Source of the DNA: Telmatactis stephensoni
Taxonomy: Eukaryota > Cnidaria > Anthozoa > Actiniaria > Isophelliidae
Reading direction: 5' to 3'
DNA: 64,000 nt
Assembly: GCA_029948255.1 (NCBI GenBank)
Contig: JALIZF010001649.1
Span: 434,001 to 498,000, forward strand
A model generated the notes under the pieces. It was given only the letters and a program-made list of their open reading frames with translations, made no database searches and had not been told where the DNA came from. The position numbers were made by a program, and so were the translations under genes. Below are positions 12,711 to 25,954 of this stretch, piece after piece; position 1 is the stretch's first letter, and every line of letters starts with the position of its first letter.

Positions 12711-12821
12711 CTGTACGGGGAAATATCACACCGAGGTCTTGACAGTACGAATGGAGCACAGCAAAGTCCGGACAAAACAAAGCAAAAAAAACAACCCGAG
12801 GTGTGATATTTTCCCGTACAG
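12711..12821. repeat. Inverted repeat, 26-bp arms
   Basis: CTGTACGGGGAAATATCACA at 12711 and TGTGATATTTTCCCGTACAG ending at 12821 are near-perfect complements; probable MITE ends or core. Confidence 0.65.
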
Positions 12822-12829
12822 TCCGAGGG

Positions 12830-14620
12830 AACGAGGTTGATAAATCGCTCATTATATTGCTAACAAGAGAAGATGATGTAAGAGAAGGAATCGCGCGTAT
12901 AAGGTCTTTGGACAATCATATGCCCCGTTTGATGCTATTTTTAGAGTGAATCTGATTGGTCGAGAGAACGCCAGCTTTCACATTGTCTCAAGATCACAAT
13001 GGTGGAAAAACGGTTGTATAACGTTTGTCGATGAAAAAGAGTTTAAACTTGAGAAAGAGAGCAAATGAAGTACAAAATATTTCGAAAATGGTCTTGGTCA
13101 AGTCGAACTTCCGTGCGGTCATGGTGATGAGATTCTAAAAATAGCATCAAGCGGGGCATATGATGGGTCACGGGGATTCCTTCTCTTACCCAGTCTCTTG
13201 ATTGCCAATCATATCATTCATTATTTATTTTATTTATTTATTTTTCATTTTAACGGGAATTTACGCACGCGAATCTCCGCCAAAGTAACTTTTTATTGAA
13301 AGCTGGAGTATAGATGAACTGATTTGGGGCCATTGTATATTGCGAGTGCCTTTTTTTTTTCAAAACTGGATTTTCTGTGTTTATATAATCTTTTGGATGA
13401 CCAAGCACACTAACTGGCGCTTTTTTATTCAACCAAAGTGCGAAAAAGAACCAATCAACTTTCCAATGAAAAAGAAAGCACAGATAGCGCATATTATATA
13501 TATATATTATACTCACTACCTCCAATGTGAGAGCATTCATTAAATTTACGTGTCAAATAATGCCATTTTTTCCTTACAAAAATGTTTTTATAATGACAGA
13601 AAACAAAGAATCAAAATTAACAAGTCTGCACACCTCTTGCAGATAATTTTGAATAGTTTTTTTTACTAAAAGCGTCTATCTAAATGCTAGTTGCCCCCAA
13701 GGTGCAAGGCATTATGGACAGGTATAATTAGTGAATACGGCTAACTCTCGATACCATGTGATCTTGCCAGTATTAATGCAATATCTATAGCATATATTGA
13801 ATTTCTACTGTCAAGTTTATTCAAGGTCAAAATCAACTTAGTTCCCAGGTTATTGATGAACCAAGTTTTTGTATCACAATGGCGGCACATTTTGCTTTTA
13901 TAGTCCGAAAAGCCGAAATATACGTTGAAGATAGATATTCCAAAAATACCAAAAAAGCAACAAAAGCGAGCATAAGAATACTGTCTGAGTGAAAAAAAAA
14001 AAGCTGCTGAGAAGCCACAAAATTAAACGGCAACAGGGACCGCGGTAGACCACCCAGTTAAAAACGTTTTCAACAGAACATAAGGGGGAGGCTACCAACG
14101 TCTCGCGGTCCGGCTGGGCAAGCATTTTGAGAAAATTTTCAAGCTCTTGTTTCGTTTGTTTCTTTGTAAAAATACTTTTCTCTAATTCTTTATTCTGTAG
14201 AAAGAGTATATAGATTTTCTAAACAAAGCTCGAAAGTTTGTTGTTGTTTTGCTTAAAAGTGGTTAGCAGATTTATTCCGAAAAAAACTTTACCATTTGCC
14301 CTACTTTATCACTTCTAAAAACATTTACTTCCATTTACTATGGAAATGATTTATTTTTCAAATTGATTTTTTTTGACAGATTAAATTTTAATAGACCTGA
14401 AACAAATGTTCATCAAAATATATTAATGTCTACGTTTATATCAGTAAAAAGTTTCTGTTAAGTTATTTCGGTGATTTTTCACCGGTATGTATTTAATCTC
14501 AGAGCTGCCTTGATCTCGTGTTTTCAGAAATGTGTCGTTGTTGTTTAGCACGATCGTCGGTTTTTTTTCTTGGAAGCATGTGTAATAATCAAAATGATTC
14601 CAATGAACTTGAGTTATATT
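12830..14620. other. Intergenic DNA between the orphan exon and gene B
   Basis: No gene recognised. It contains A/T homopolymers and a TTTATTTATTTA stretch near 13220. Open frames are short and lack family matches. Confidence 0.5.
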
Positions 14621-14621
14621 T

Positions 14622-14935
14622 AAGGGTGTACTGACATATTTCGTTGCTGTGCAACGGCGTTGTTGCTATACATGGTGGTGTGGCGCGGGCGCGCGTTTTT
14701 GGCGGGAAACATTTGACTTCCGGTATTACGAAAAGTGCAGGCAAAAAAAGCACATTTTTGTTCTCATTGCTCATGCCGGTTTCTTTAAAACATTATGTTT
14801 CACCAAAACAATTTTCATAAAAACGAAGCATTTCTTCAATATTCATATTCTTTACAGCCTTTTTCTTCAAGGCAAAGCATGGGATTGGCGTAAAATTAAG
14901 AAATACGGAAGTTGTTTGCGTTACTCGCTCTTTTG
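14622..14935. repeat. Dispersed repeat (pair with 36176-36487)
   Basis: Shares AAGGGTGTACTGACA, GTTGCTGTGC, TTTTTGGCGGGA, ACTTCCGGT, TTTCTTCAATATT and TAAGAAATACGGAAGT with 36.2 kb. Function unknown. Confidence 0.65.
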
Positions 14936-14939
14936 TGAT

Positions 14940-15740
14940 GTTTAAGAAAATATTTGGGAACGAGTTTTAAAACGCATGCTTAGTTTTATGAAACTTGGTC
15001 TCAAGATTTATTTAATCTTTGTCAAATTCTCCAATGTGCATTGCTAAAGGAAATTATAGCTTGTTCTGTAGCAATGAAGTCAAGTGATGACGTCACCAAA
15101 TGCTAAAGTTTCCCCAGGAGGGACAGGAATCAAATATGAAAGTGATTTGACAATTTAGAGGCTTTGAAAGTATTTTGCAAATTTACCTAGTAACGTCGAA
15201 AGATCAAATATGTTTTCAATGGAACAATCAGATTTTTGGCGTATTTCCGCGCATATATTTTCTTTTTTCTTTGATACTGTACTGCTTTCGTTCTTCTCTA
15301 TTGGCTAGTTTGCAATTATCTGGGCATGAGATGTGGCTGAACATATTCATTTACCGAGGAACATAAGGGAATTTGAAAACATTTTCTGGAATGTATTTCA
15401 ACACCTGGCCTGTCTTTTTTGTTGAACGCATTAAAACCCATCAGCCTATCAGATTTGAGTATCAAACAATAAAACAACTTCAAAATAATAAAAGGTCGCA
15501 AAGCTTATTGGATGACCATAAGCCTTTAAATCCGATTTCGGAATAATTAAATATCTTTTCAATCATAAGTATCTAAAACGATAGCCATAAGAGGCTTCAA
15601 ATTTGCCATGTTACATGTTTTCCAACATGTAAGTTTCAATTTGTTAGAACTCAGAAACGTTTTCACCAAAAGGGAATCAGATCATAAAAGGCAGATATTA
15701 AAGAACTAAGCACGCGTTAAAAACACAACTACAACCACAT
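14940..15740. other. Intergenic DNA with a dispersed repeat motif
   Basis: Only a recurring GGCTTCAAATTTGCCATGTT motif (15592) is noted; it also occurs near 26.7 and 34.4 kb. Confidence 0.5.
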
Positions 15741-15835
15741 CAGAAAAATCTGAGCACCAGGTGGGAACAGAACCCACGACCTTCCGATTATCTAGACGGA
15801 TGCTCTACCACTGAACTACTGGAAACTCGTATATT
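15741..15835 (-). mobile_element. tRNA-derived SINE fragment
   Basis: The reverse complement contains a Pol III A box (TAGTTCAGTGGTAGAGCATC), an anticodon-arm-like segment (CCGTCTAGATAATCGG), a B-box-like GGTTCTGTTCCC and then CACCTGGTGCTCAGATTTTT, whose T run is a Pol III terminator. The 10-nt anticodon loop and diverged B box argue against a functional tRNA gene. Confidence 0.7.
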
Positions 15836-16018
15836 GATCTGAGGGTTGAGCATGATTAAGTACTGAAATCCATCAGTAACCACGTGACCAATGTACTGAA
15901 ATCCATCAGTAACAATAAGTCAAAGAACCTTTTGTACGCGTAAATATACATAGAATAGAAATTAATGTAAATGTAATATCATCGTAGATTTACCTTAATA
16001 TATATTCTATGTATATTT

Positions 16019-16290
16019 ATAAAATATTTGAGATATAACGCGCGCGCTGATTGGCTGGCTACCATGTTTATATCAGAGGACAGAGACATGGCTCGCTCAA
16101 AAAACGTCGAAAATATTTTATAAAAGCAATATAAAACGATCGCTTATGTCTCTGTACTGTGATATAAACACTCTGGAAGATGTAGAGCACTCGAAAAGCA
16201 AGCTTGCTTTTCTCTTGCTCTACTTCTTCCATCGTGTTTATGTCACAGTACAGAGACATGCGCGCGCGTTTTATATTCCTTAACCTAATG
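16019..16290. mobile_element. Foldback element next to the gene B stop codon
   Basis: Central arms 16145-16202 and 16204-16261 (ATGTCTCTGTACTGTGATAT / TGTCACAGTACAGAGACAT) meet at AAGCAAGCTTGCTTTT. The same family occurs inverted at 54.05-54.45 kb. Confidence 0.75.
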
Positions 16291-16310
16291 TAACGGCCAG
16301 TACTTCTTAT

Positions 16311-19300
16311 TCAGTAATCAAAGGTGCTATACATCATGTAGACATCACAACACACTCTACCGCCATTATCAAATTCAACGTGGTCTTTTAAATCTTCTCC
16401 ATGCCAAATACGATATTCCTGTCCTGATATAACATCAAACAAAGAAGTGAAATTTAACACAATTTCTGGTCCCATGTTATCGTACCCAGGGATTCGGTAG
16501 CCCAAAATCTGTTCTTCTAAGATATCGATAGGCAAAATCCTTACATTTTTATTGTCCGTCAGTATTGTTACAAAATAGTCTTGACCATTAAAACCAGAGA
16601 CTCCCCATCTATTACCAGGACCAAAAATGGCAAGAACAATGGAGCCAGAAATGTAAACAAGCTTCAGCCTTGTCACTCTGCCAGTGTGATTAATGTGGAA
16701 GACACCAAAGTCATTATCCCTGGCCCCAAAACATACTGGTCCTTCGTTTATCTTTGTCCAATTATCTAAACAAAAGTAAGTGATATGACTTACTGATAAC
16801 TTAAGATATATAGAAGCTCTCTGCCATTACTTCATTTAAAGGTTGATTTTATCGTGCGACATCCGTGAAAATCGCATTCTAATTATGACCGAAAACTTCA
16901 AGCATGTTAGAAATTGAATGCAGTGAGTTTGGTCATGAGTGCAGTTTTTCTTGAAAGCCAGTACTAAAAACGGCGCCTCTTATTTCCACAACTCCCCTCT
17001 CTTTGCACTTTCTGGATGTCAAATTATTTGAATCAGAGCCTACAGTCAATATTTAATCCGCGTGTAATTAATTGTCTAGTGATTCTCAGTACGTCCTCTT
17101 ATGTTGAGATAGAAAAAGACTTTTCATCCACACAGCACACCTTCCTGGCTTTCCTGAAAACCGAGTACCGTTGTGGTGGAACCATCGCATAAGCAACCTG
17201 TTACCCGCCAAATACACTTCCTGAATTCCTGGTTACCCTAGATATCGGATCGAGACGTAATAAAATGTGTGCGTGTAGAAATGGTTGTAAGCTCCATAGA
17301 AATGCAATTAAGTAATTGTGGTAACAATTGTAGATTCTTCAGTGGTATATGCAGTAAACACGACCAAATCGTTGGTGGTGCGAACAATTTCCAGGGGCGG
17401 ATGCAGGAATTTGCAAAGGGGGTGTCCCAAATAGGCCTCTTGAGACATGACGTCACATCCAAGATGGCGGCCTCTTTACAACGGAATCTACGATACGGCC
17501 TTAGGGGGGTGTCCGATACACCCCCTGGATTTCGTTACTGTAATTATCTGTTACTAAGAAGGGCTTGAGGGACAAATATTTGATGCGAGCACACTCCGGC
17601 ACACTGTCCTCAACTCATACTCAAAGCTGATCATGTCTTCCTAATCAGTTTTATGAGTTTTATATGGGCAGCTAAAATTATTTCCCAACACCGGGCAAAA
17701 TAAACTGGTTCCCAATCCCATGGCAGCCCCTTAAAGTTGGTGAGTCACTTACATGGTTTTCTTCTGGAAATAGTTCTGTAGTAACAGTTGTCTTTCTGTA
17801 TGTAAGATGTTGGTGCTGTCCATTTATTTTGAGTGTTGAAGAAACATTTTCCTGTCGTCGTGTCGTAGTTTAGACTCTTGCAATTTTCGTCTGCTTCACA
17901 TTCCAACCAGCACAGCGCATGGCTTGTGAAGAAAGATTTGTAGTCTGTACCATTCAGATAAAATCCGTGTTCTTCATTCTCGTAAATAGTTTCTATTTGG
18001 AAGACATGCTGAAGAATACTTGAACGGATCTCCATCAAAAGAACCATTAAGAGCGGAATTAACCAGGTAAACTGCAAAATTACATGGCAACAATTTAATG
18101 GAATTAATTTTTTTGCCGGAAAAACTGTACGAATCGAAAAGAGTCCTTACATTACTACTATGAATAGCTACAATCCTTGTCAAAAAGAGTTGGCCCGGTT
18201 ACCGTTCCTAACAAATTTTGGTGTGTCCTATGCATTTTTCTTATTTTTTTCCACCCCCATTCAATGTTGCGGTGTTCACGGGGCCATTGCTGATGTGCCG
18301 AGTGGAAGCATGTGCACTTCTGCCCTGGAAGCCCTTTCAACAGTGAATCAGGGGAGGGGGAGCACCGTAACCTACTTGGAAATTTGTTGCGCACGGTTGA
18401 CCATCGTGCCAACAGTTTTGGCAAGGATTGTAGCCAACTCTAAACTTTGGAATCTTGCAAGTGTTTAATACAGATTTCTGAGCAGGATTTTCACTAGTCA
18501 TTCATTAATTTGTATCACCGACGCAGCCCAAACTAGTTTACTAAGTATAGTTCCCGTTTGTTGATTGAATAACTCGATTGGTGTATAGAATTAATTTTAA
18601 AGATGTAAAAGTCGTCCAGAGTAATTTTCAGAGGAAAACAGTATTTTGTAGTAATAATAGACAGCTTAAGACTGACATTCGAGCTCTTAAGCAGCGGTTT
18701 ATCATTTCCCGTTTTCCTTTCGCTTTACATGTATCTATGTTGTTGTGCATTAACAAAACTAACAAAGGTTTATGGGATGGGGAACTTTTGAACGTCGAAC
18801 ACATTTTATTATTATTTGAATACGAATACAGTATTGAATTTAAGGTTACACGACTTAATTTTGGTCTACCTAGAGGACGTATTAAGAGGAACTATTCAAG
18901 AACTAATTGCAACGCTAAAAATGCGAAGATATAGGTGTAAAGCTCATCAGAAAAATTATAGAGAGAGGTAAATTATTATCAAGTATTGCTGATAAAGATA
19001 TCATTTTGCTTCAATTTCTTTTTGAAGGAACTGAAGGAGCTTTCTTTATTTAGTAAACCTTTTTAAGTATATCAGTCCTCACTTTAGAGAGATGCAGGTT
19101 ATCTTTAGATCAATGCAAATTATACCTCAGTTGATGAGCGCCGGTCTTCAGTGCGGAAGGTAGGGGTTCGCAGATTAACCGGCCAGATCAATAATCAGGG
19201 TCTTTGTAATTACATCTACAAATGGTTAGACCTTCACGTCAACATTGGAATGGGTGGACACACACTGCAACATTGTGCTGTGTGCGATGTTTCAGCAAAT

Positions 19301-22300
19301 GTTTCAAGAAATGTTGAACCGTGCGTCCGGGCCTTAAAACGATGCGCGAACTCAGCACTCTTTCCATACAACATAACATGAAGTTCCAGCACATAAAAAG
19401 GCTCATCTTTACTAAGACCTCTTTGTTCTAGAATTGCTGAAATGTGGACTTGTTGCAGTCGTTTGCTGTTTAGAATGCCTTTTAAGTGCACATTCGTCAT
19501 ATACTTGGCTTTCTCAGAATTTTTGCAAAAGGCGGTACATACATATTTTCCGTATATTGAGAAAATTAAACTGTGATCACTGGGACCAACGAGTTTTGCC
19601 AAGCCCTGTATAATCATTTGAGCGCCCTTCAGAAACATTGGGCAGAATCAATGGACAATTAAGTTGCACATTCAATTACTGCACTCCATTTGCTGGATGA
19701 GGCAGATAACTCGAAAACATTTCAAAAGTTAGCAAAGTGCATGAAAGTGGCACACAGATTACGACCTCTAAATATTCACCTGGTCAATATCTTGACCTTT
19801 CACCAGAGGGTTTTAGAGGAGATGTTCATCTACCTTCAAGAAGCTGTTTTTCTTGTCTGATTTGAATTCAAGATGTGAATAAACTTTGAAAATGACCTAG
19901 TTTGCGGATGATTTTGTATGTGATCAGTCATCTTGTCGTGTTTAGACATATTTTTAGGAAATCTACAGTAGCAAATTATCTATTACCAGGGGCGAATGAT
20001 TAACTTTGGATGTAAGTCTGTCTTGAGCGAAAAATTAAATTATTTTGCTATCATTCTTAGATTAATTAAGTGGGAATTACTAATTTGTAATGAAATGAGT
20101 TGAATTTAATTAATATTTAAATACAAACTGTTTAGGTTTAATATTCTATGGATACTAGTTACCATCCGAAAAAATGCTATTTAGTCACTTATAGAACGGG
20201 ATTCCTGTTGGTATAGCAACCACCAAAATGCATCAAATTCGGCCAAGTTAGAAGAGCTATTTTGCAACTCTGATTATATAACTCAAGTCTGTTCTCAAGT
20301 ATAGTTTAAAACAATGCTTAAAGAACTCAGAGGTTTAGTGTGGAGAAAATGAGAGATATAGCACATGCTCACAAAATTATTTGAAACATGGTTCTGAATT
20401 TCCCTGTCACACACAAGTTACTCATGCCATTAACAAAACAAAGTCAAAACTTACTGACGTTTATTTAGGGTCTCACTCGGCATAAAAATCCCCTTTGGTA
20501 ACAGAAAATACAAAGATTTTTATAAGTGTAAAAAAGGAAAATTTATTTATTATTATTATTGTACGTAACAATCTGGATGAAAATGTAAAATAAAAATTGT
20601 ATTGTATTGTATTGTATTGTGTTGCATTGTATTGTCAAAATTACAATTTTTCGGATATTTTTTCTCTTTCTTAATAAAGATAAGAACAGACTGATGAGCT
20701 CTAGTACACAAGAATATTCTCTTCTTTTGATTCTGGAGCAAAATGACTTTTTGCATAGCATTTTAAGGTGTCTGGAAAGAGTTTATTTGGCCACCAACTA
20801 ATCATAAATATATGGTTTAATAATCATTTTCCTTTAGTTGGATCTTAAAGATATTATAAGACATTAGGTTCTGAAGGATTGAACTTTGAGTGTTGGGTTT
20901 GGCATGGCAATCGGCGTTAATTTATGCATATTATGGGGAAATCCCTTTAAGATTTTTTAGTTTTTTCTCCAAAACTTTGCTATAGAATCTCTACCAAATT
21001 CTGGAAATTCATCTTGGAAGTACAAACTAACTATTCACAGTGCTTTAAAGGATTCTATTTCGTGGATACCAAATTATTGAATCTAAATTTGGGACATGAA
21101 TTTTTAATACGATTCTAAACATCTCCGCGAAAAGCGATGTAAATAATATTTTACCGCAGTAGTTGTCTATTATACGCTTTATTTATCTGAAATGTTTGGA
21201 GACGATTCCTATAATTCTTACGGAGCTAGAAACTCAGAAAGAAAGATGACTTTTTCGTACAAGCGTTGACAAATTGGGCAACTGGAGTCAGACTCTATTT
21301 TCTCAAAAATGACTCCAACAATTTCTTTTAAAATTCTGCATATGAAATTTAAACCTTTCCAATTGAACGTTATTAAACTTAATTTGACTGTAAATTCTAG
21401 AATGAGCGCAAGAGCAGAAACAAAACTTGCTCCATTCCGTTTCACTAAATTGCGTCTCGAGTCAAACAGGGAGCGATCGCAAATTTTGGTTCTGCCCTAT
21501 TGTTGTCTGTAACAATAGTGGGATTAAGGGATCAGCGCACGAAATGTCATGAAGCAAAAAAAAAACTTAATAAAGTTATAGAGAACAATAGGCTGAGGCT
21601 CTAGCTTCGTAAAAATAAAGAAATCGTCTCCAAACATTTCAGATAAAAAAGAGTATAATAAACAGCTACTGGCGTAAAATCAACTGATGTACATCAATAA
21701 TGAACCAAGGTTTAATTGTGGAATTTTGTGTCGATTTCAGACCTGCGAGGACAAAGATGTTAATTTGCATTTTTTTTTAAAAAGAGTTATTATAGGGCAC
21801 CAAAACCTTCCCTCCCCAAGAGCTTTCAAACAATCGAAAATAGAGAAATTGATTTTTTTAATACTGGCTAGATATTTCGGATTTTGTTTGACGGTTACAA
21901 GAATTGTCTCTTACTGTGAGAACACTCAAACCGTGAACACTTCAATTTGTTGACACTTTTTTAGAATTAATTCCTTTAGCTTGGCTCGAAAATATGACTA
22001 ATTCACAGTGTCCTCACTGTAATTAATAAGTTAAAGCGGCCACTAATGAAGTTTTTCCAGATATTCCGAAAAACGAACGAATTAATTATGTATGTGTATG
22101 ATTAGTAAGTTCTGATGCTCCTGTTGGAAGGAAAAAAAACTGCGTGTTTTCAATAAACTTTGATGAGAAATTCCTATATTTTAACATAAAGTTGTACTTG
22201 TAACAATACTAAAAAAGGCAATTGCTTCTTTTAATAAAACTAAGAAGCCCCCCTTTTACAAAGGTTTGTGTAGTTCTCAAGAGTAAGAAAAATTGAAAAT

Positions 22301-23278
22301 TCAAACGAAATAAATATTTCTATTGTGAACTTAGCGGGAGATTTGCTCAAATAAACTCCGATCAAAGAACTTCACATCATTGAAAATGTAAAGGTTACAG
22401 CTAGGATACATGTCAATTTTCATTTAACTCAGGGAACGCTCAAATTAATTAAGTTTCCCAATAGTTATAAAACGTTTATACATTCTTGAAAAGTGCGTGC
22501 AAACAACTAGATAGAAATGGCGTGCGTAAAACTAATTAACATTCTTTACACTGAAGGAAGTCTGAGAACGAATCAAAAACTCTGTACAAAAAATCAACAA
22601 GTTAAGAGGAGATGTTTTTCACCTTAAAGCATTGGGCAACAAAAAACATTCAGCTGAAGAATAACTGTTGTACAAAGCTAAGATTATTACTTTCAGAAAG
22701 CTTAGGATATTTGTAAGTGGTTTTGATTAATAAAAGTTGGATACATGTGTTAATCCAAAGTGAAAATTTGAATCGAAAATGAGTTTTAGGCCTTCTTTTG
22801 CTCAATTGCCATATAATTCTTTACACTCAGCTTAAAAGTTGTTAAATTTAAATAAAAATACCAGATAAAAACTTTGTATAATTCAAAAGACTGTTTTAAA
22901 CAAGCAATGTATCCTAGTGGATCAATTTCTTACTGATAAAGATAGTATTTGAATGTATCCAAAATGAAAATTTGAATTAAAACTTGTACAAGTGGCTAGT
23001 TTTTTGGCACTTTTAGCCATTATTACTCGATATAGAAAAAAATCTCCTTTTAAATTAAAACTCTAACTCATGACTTTCAAAACACGTGACGCTCAAATAC
23101 TCATCCATACCGAATATAAAAGCCATTCGGTTAGTCATTCCCTTTAACCACAGCTCTTTGGTATGTAATGCTCCCTCATTTTTGGTACAAATACTCTACA
23201 GTAAAACAAAAATCCGCTTATGTGCTGGAATCGAATGTTTCATGCACAAAATGTGTAAGATTTGTTACTTACATTCAT
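16311..23278 (-). CDS. Gene B: paralogue of gene A (PAN/Apple-like secreted protein)
   Basis: Exons: ATG AAT at 23278-23273 followed by GTAAGT; PAN exon 18071-17753 (319 nt); C-terminal exon 16765-16311 (TGA). Phases match gene A (0, then 1), giving about 259 residues. The PAN exon keeps the C-x3-C-x5-C-x11-C spacing, the DNC cysteine and the NGT site. The C-terminal exon has no ATG of its own (its opening codons read INEG), so it only makes sense as a spliced exon. Oddities: the cysteine pair of the middle loop seen in A and D is absent, there is an extra cysteine in RVCCDVY, and the tail reads MMYSTFDY. Intron 2 (987 nt) shares sequence with intron 2 of gene C near 16.83-16.98 kb. Intron 1 (5.2 kb) holds an unclassified repeat, a TIR element and a SINE. 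A foldback element ends about 20 nt beyond the stop codon. Confidence 0.72.
19126..19245 (+). mobile_element. tRNA-derived SINE fragment, second type
   Basis: CAGTTGATGAGCGCCGGTC (A-box side), GGTAGGGGTTCGCAG (B box) and the downstream tail GGCCAGATCAATAATCAGGGTCTT... TGTAATTACATCTACAAATGG match a tRNA-head SINE layout I associate with coral genomes. The B box is eroded. Confidence 0.6.
20597..20636. repeat. (ATTGT)n pentanucleotide repeat
   Basis: Eight units with two substitutions. Confidence 0.9.
21154..21676. mobile_element. TIR element, about 520 bp, ~70-bp ends
   Basis: The left end GCAGTAGTTGTCTATTATAC and right end (reverse complement CCAGTAGCTGTTTATTATAC) share about 70 bp including TCTGAAATGTTTGGAGACGA. 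No transposase is visible. Confidence 0.7.
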
Positions 23279-23350
23279 GGTTGGATCGTGCTGTCTTCGC
23301 ATGGACGTTCGGTTGAGTAGAAATTCTAGCTGGCTAATCCGGGTACTATT
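22020..23350 (-). repeat. Duplicated upstream block (copy 3, gene B)
   Basis: Shares 'aagcggccactaatgaag', 'ttaattatgtatgtgtatg', the 'gggagatttgctcaaa' motif and the exon 1 region with the blocks at 5.2, 9.8 and 32.5 kb. It includes gene B's start exon. Confidence 0.55.
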
Positions 23351-24627
23351 AACAAACCTCGTTTGATCCACGAAACAATACCGTGCGCAAGCATTTGTTT
23401 TGCCTTCATTTATTATGCTTCATTGGCTTTTGTGTGATAGTCCGCCAAGAGATCATTAGTAAGAGAGTGAAAGCTACGAATGGTCTTAAAGATCCATGAC
23501 AATTTCTCTCAGGCTATTTTTAGAACCAATCAGATTTCGACTTTTCGATTACGTCACGCGAGATGCATGTCACTTTGCAAATAAAAATGGCGGGCCATTT
23601 TGGTCAGCATGTGGAGAGTTGTTGCTTAAAAAAACTGGATTTAATGCGTAAAATTTATTGATAAGGAGAAATCGTAATAACAAAAAGAAAGACAGAGGCC
23701 AGAAAACCACAAGTGACTAACAGAGCAAAGAAGCACTGGAAATTTGCCGCTTTGAGAAACGATACGTCTTAGTACTAGTGAAAGTTCAGCAAACTTGCAG
23801 AAATACGTAAAGGATCGATCCGGACACCATCTTGATGGAGCTTTTCCAAGAGAAGTTTAGGACAAGGACAGTGCTGCAGCATTTTTATCAGCTAAAGGCA
23901 AAACAATTAAAACTTCAGTCAAAACAAAATTGGAATCTATTTGGTCAAAAATGAGTGATTTTACAAATGAGCACGTCTTTAATTAGACCTCTAAAATAAA
24001 CTAAAATGTTACTTATTTCATCGGAAATAATTATTGATTCAATGAAAATTTGAAAATGAATTATCGAAGATGTTTTTAAAAGGAACAAACAAACAAAGTC
24101 TTTTGAAATCCAAGCAGACACAAGGATATTCGAATGAAAAATAGTTCCAAAGAAATCAAAGCAACAACAGTTTATGTATATTGATTATTTTTGTAATAAT
24201 AATATAGTGTTGTCTGCAAAATAAAATGTGCTATGAAATCTTGGATGTTTTTCTTGCTTTTTATCCGTCCATTTAATAGCTGTATCAGTATTCATTCGCT
24301 TCGCTACCTTTCGCTGAAAATTCTTCGAAAGATCTTTATGATCAGTTAAGCATGGCTTGACTTAATATAGAGTAAAATGACGTTTAGATATTTTTTCCAG
24401 AATATATACGTTTTCTGATACTTTTTCAGACTTTCGGCTGGATTTCAAAGATCAGACTGAAAGGCGATGCAGAACTTACATACATGTTTACAAAAGAATG
24501 AGTCAAAGAGATGCTGTCAGTAAAGCCGTAGCTTTTTATTTAACCCTATCGTCTTTTATTTGAATAGTAATACAATCCGTACATCTCCGATCCATTTTAA
24601 CTATATGAACTATCAAATATTAATTTA
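23351..24627. other. Intergenic DNA, nothing recognised
   Basis: AT-rich, with no long frame, repeat pair or exon-like splice pair seen. Confidence 0.5.
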
Positions 24628-24702
24628 GGGGCTGAGCTAGCCCGGTAAGCGGGCTGACTTCTTTTGTTCTCTGGCCCCAAGGGAAAAGAAAACAAAAGAA
24701 TT

Positions 24703-24730
<28 letters not shown>
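24628..24730. mobile_element. Palindromic MITE
   Basis: 24-bp ends GAGCTAGCCCGGTAAGCGGG (24634) and CCCGCTTACCGGGCTGGCTC (to 24725), extended by complementary TTCTTTTGTT/AACAAAAGAA. Confidence 0.75.
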
Positions 24731-24735
<5 letters not shown>

Positions 24736-24895
24736 GAACAGATCCTTAGATTCCTTTCAGGTAAAATTTCTTCGCAAACAGCTAACCTAGATTGTCGTCA
24801 TGGTTACGTGCCGGCTAACGTTAGCGCGCGAAATCTAAAAATAGCACCAGAGAAATTATCATGGGAACAGCTGTCACTTTCTTACTAATACTCTC

Positions 24896-24926
24896 TTGCC
24901 AGCCAGCCAGCCAGCCAGCCAGCCAG
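24896..24926. repeat. (CCAG)n tetranucleotide repeat
   Basis: About seven CCAG units. Confidence 0.9.
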
Positions 24927-24951
24927 ACGTTTTAGTTTAGAACCAGGAGTC

Positions 24952-25094
24952 AGAGTGATGGCACTTAATTCGTGAAACAAAATCTGATAGTCAATGTCTA
25001 ATAGTCTAATCAAAATAAAAGAAGACAATAAAAATAGTGTCTACTAATGTCTGTTAGATTAATACCTATTTCACAGATTAAGTGCCATCACTCT
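24952..25094. mobile_element. MITE with 18-bp imperfect ends
   Basis: AGAGTGATGGCACTTAAT at the left and ATTAAGTGCCATCACTCT at the right; the interior is AT-rich. Confidence 0.7.
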
Positions 25095-25954
25095 AGCAAT
25101 ATATAGTTATAGATAGTGCATAAAAGAAATGAATTTGAGTTTGGCAAGTTTACGGGTACAACAAAATTTTTGGTACAAGCTATCTATAATAACACATGGT
25201 TAACCGAGATAGATAGCTATAATGAATATAAATGAATTGGAATATGTTGATATATCGGTAAAAGGAAGAAACGTACACACAAGTATAAGTTCACATATGA
25301 CTATGACTATGAAACTTATACTAATAATAAACAATAAATAATAGATAAGCATATAAATATGGATCAAAAGAAAAGGTTTACAAGAATAATAAGTGGGAAC
25401 GATAATATATATCTAAAGTTCTAGATAATCAAATGAAAAATATAGTTGATAGAAACGACAGTATATGAATAAATCATGTGGAGTAAGATTTTAGTAAATG
25501 ATCAAAAATTAAATATTTTCTTTGAATTTCATTCGATTTAGTTCTTTAATTGGTTTATCAATTTCATTCCAGATTGCTGCTACTCTGATCAAACCCTGTG
25601 ATGTTATTCTTTGTAATAACAGAACAAACGAAATGTAGGACTTTGTTGACCTGAAGTGGTGTGCAAACGAATCCAATATGTTGGCTCTACTAACGCCGGT
25701 TTGGAGTTGTTTACCAACATTGTTGACAGCGCTTGCACGGAGTTTTAAGTATCATGATATAAACACTAATAGCAGGTGATCAAGACGTCTTTATTTTTGG
25801 GTTGCATCTGTCGCGGAAAAAATGCAAAATAGATTGTCCGCCATGTTAACGTTGGATGAAATCCAAAACCAAGACTGATTGCAACCTGTGTGAGTGATGT
25901 AGTGTTCTGCGACTATTTACGGATTTCTTCCTCAAAATTACACCTGTCCTTTAA
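25095..25954. other. Intergenic DNA with old duplicate of 11.8-12.0 kb
   Basis: 25670-25920 shares GTGCAAACG, GGAGTTGTTTACCAAC, GCTTGCACGG and GATCAAGA(C/G)GTCTTTA with 11815-12020, extending the block duplication. Confidence 0.45.

Larger units (their letters stand above)
20160..21950 (+). repeat. Unclassified dispersed repeat, interrupted copy
   Basis: Parts at 20160-20400, 20640-20760 and 21687-21920 align in order to the reverse complement of 35.09-35.82 kb. A TIR element (21154-21676) and an (ATTGT)n tract interrupt it. Reading frames are not conserved between copies. Confidence 0.6.

Noticed and set aside
15766..15833. A functional tRNA gene
   Set aside because: A-box-like and B-box-like sequence is present, but the anticodon loop is too long, the acceptor stem does not pair and a SINE-type tail follows.
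17390..17535. GGGGCGGATGCAGG...CACCCCCTGGATTT as a complete hAT-like MITE
   Set aside because: Motifs at both ends recall such elements, but the terminal repeats do not pair well enough to set boundaries.
18158..18468. Overlapping frames on both strands near the gene B PAN exon
   Set aside because: Open on both strands in a GC-richer patch with no domain or counterpart in the other paralogues' introns.
19234..19638. 134-codon minus-strand frame as a gene
   Set aside because: It has an ATG but its C-terminal third lies in SINE/repeat DNA, and nothing in it resembles a known domain.
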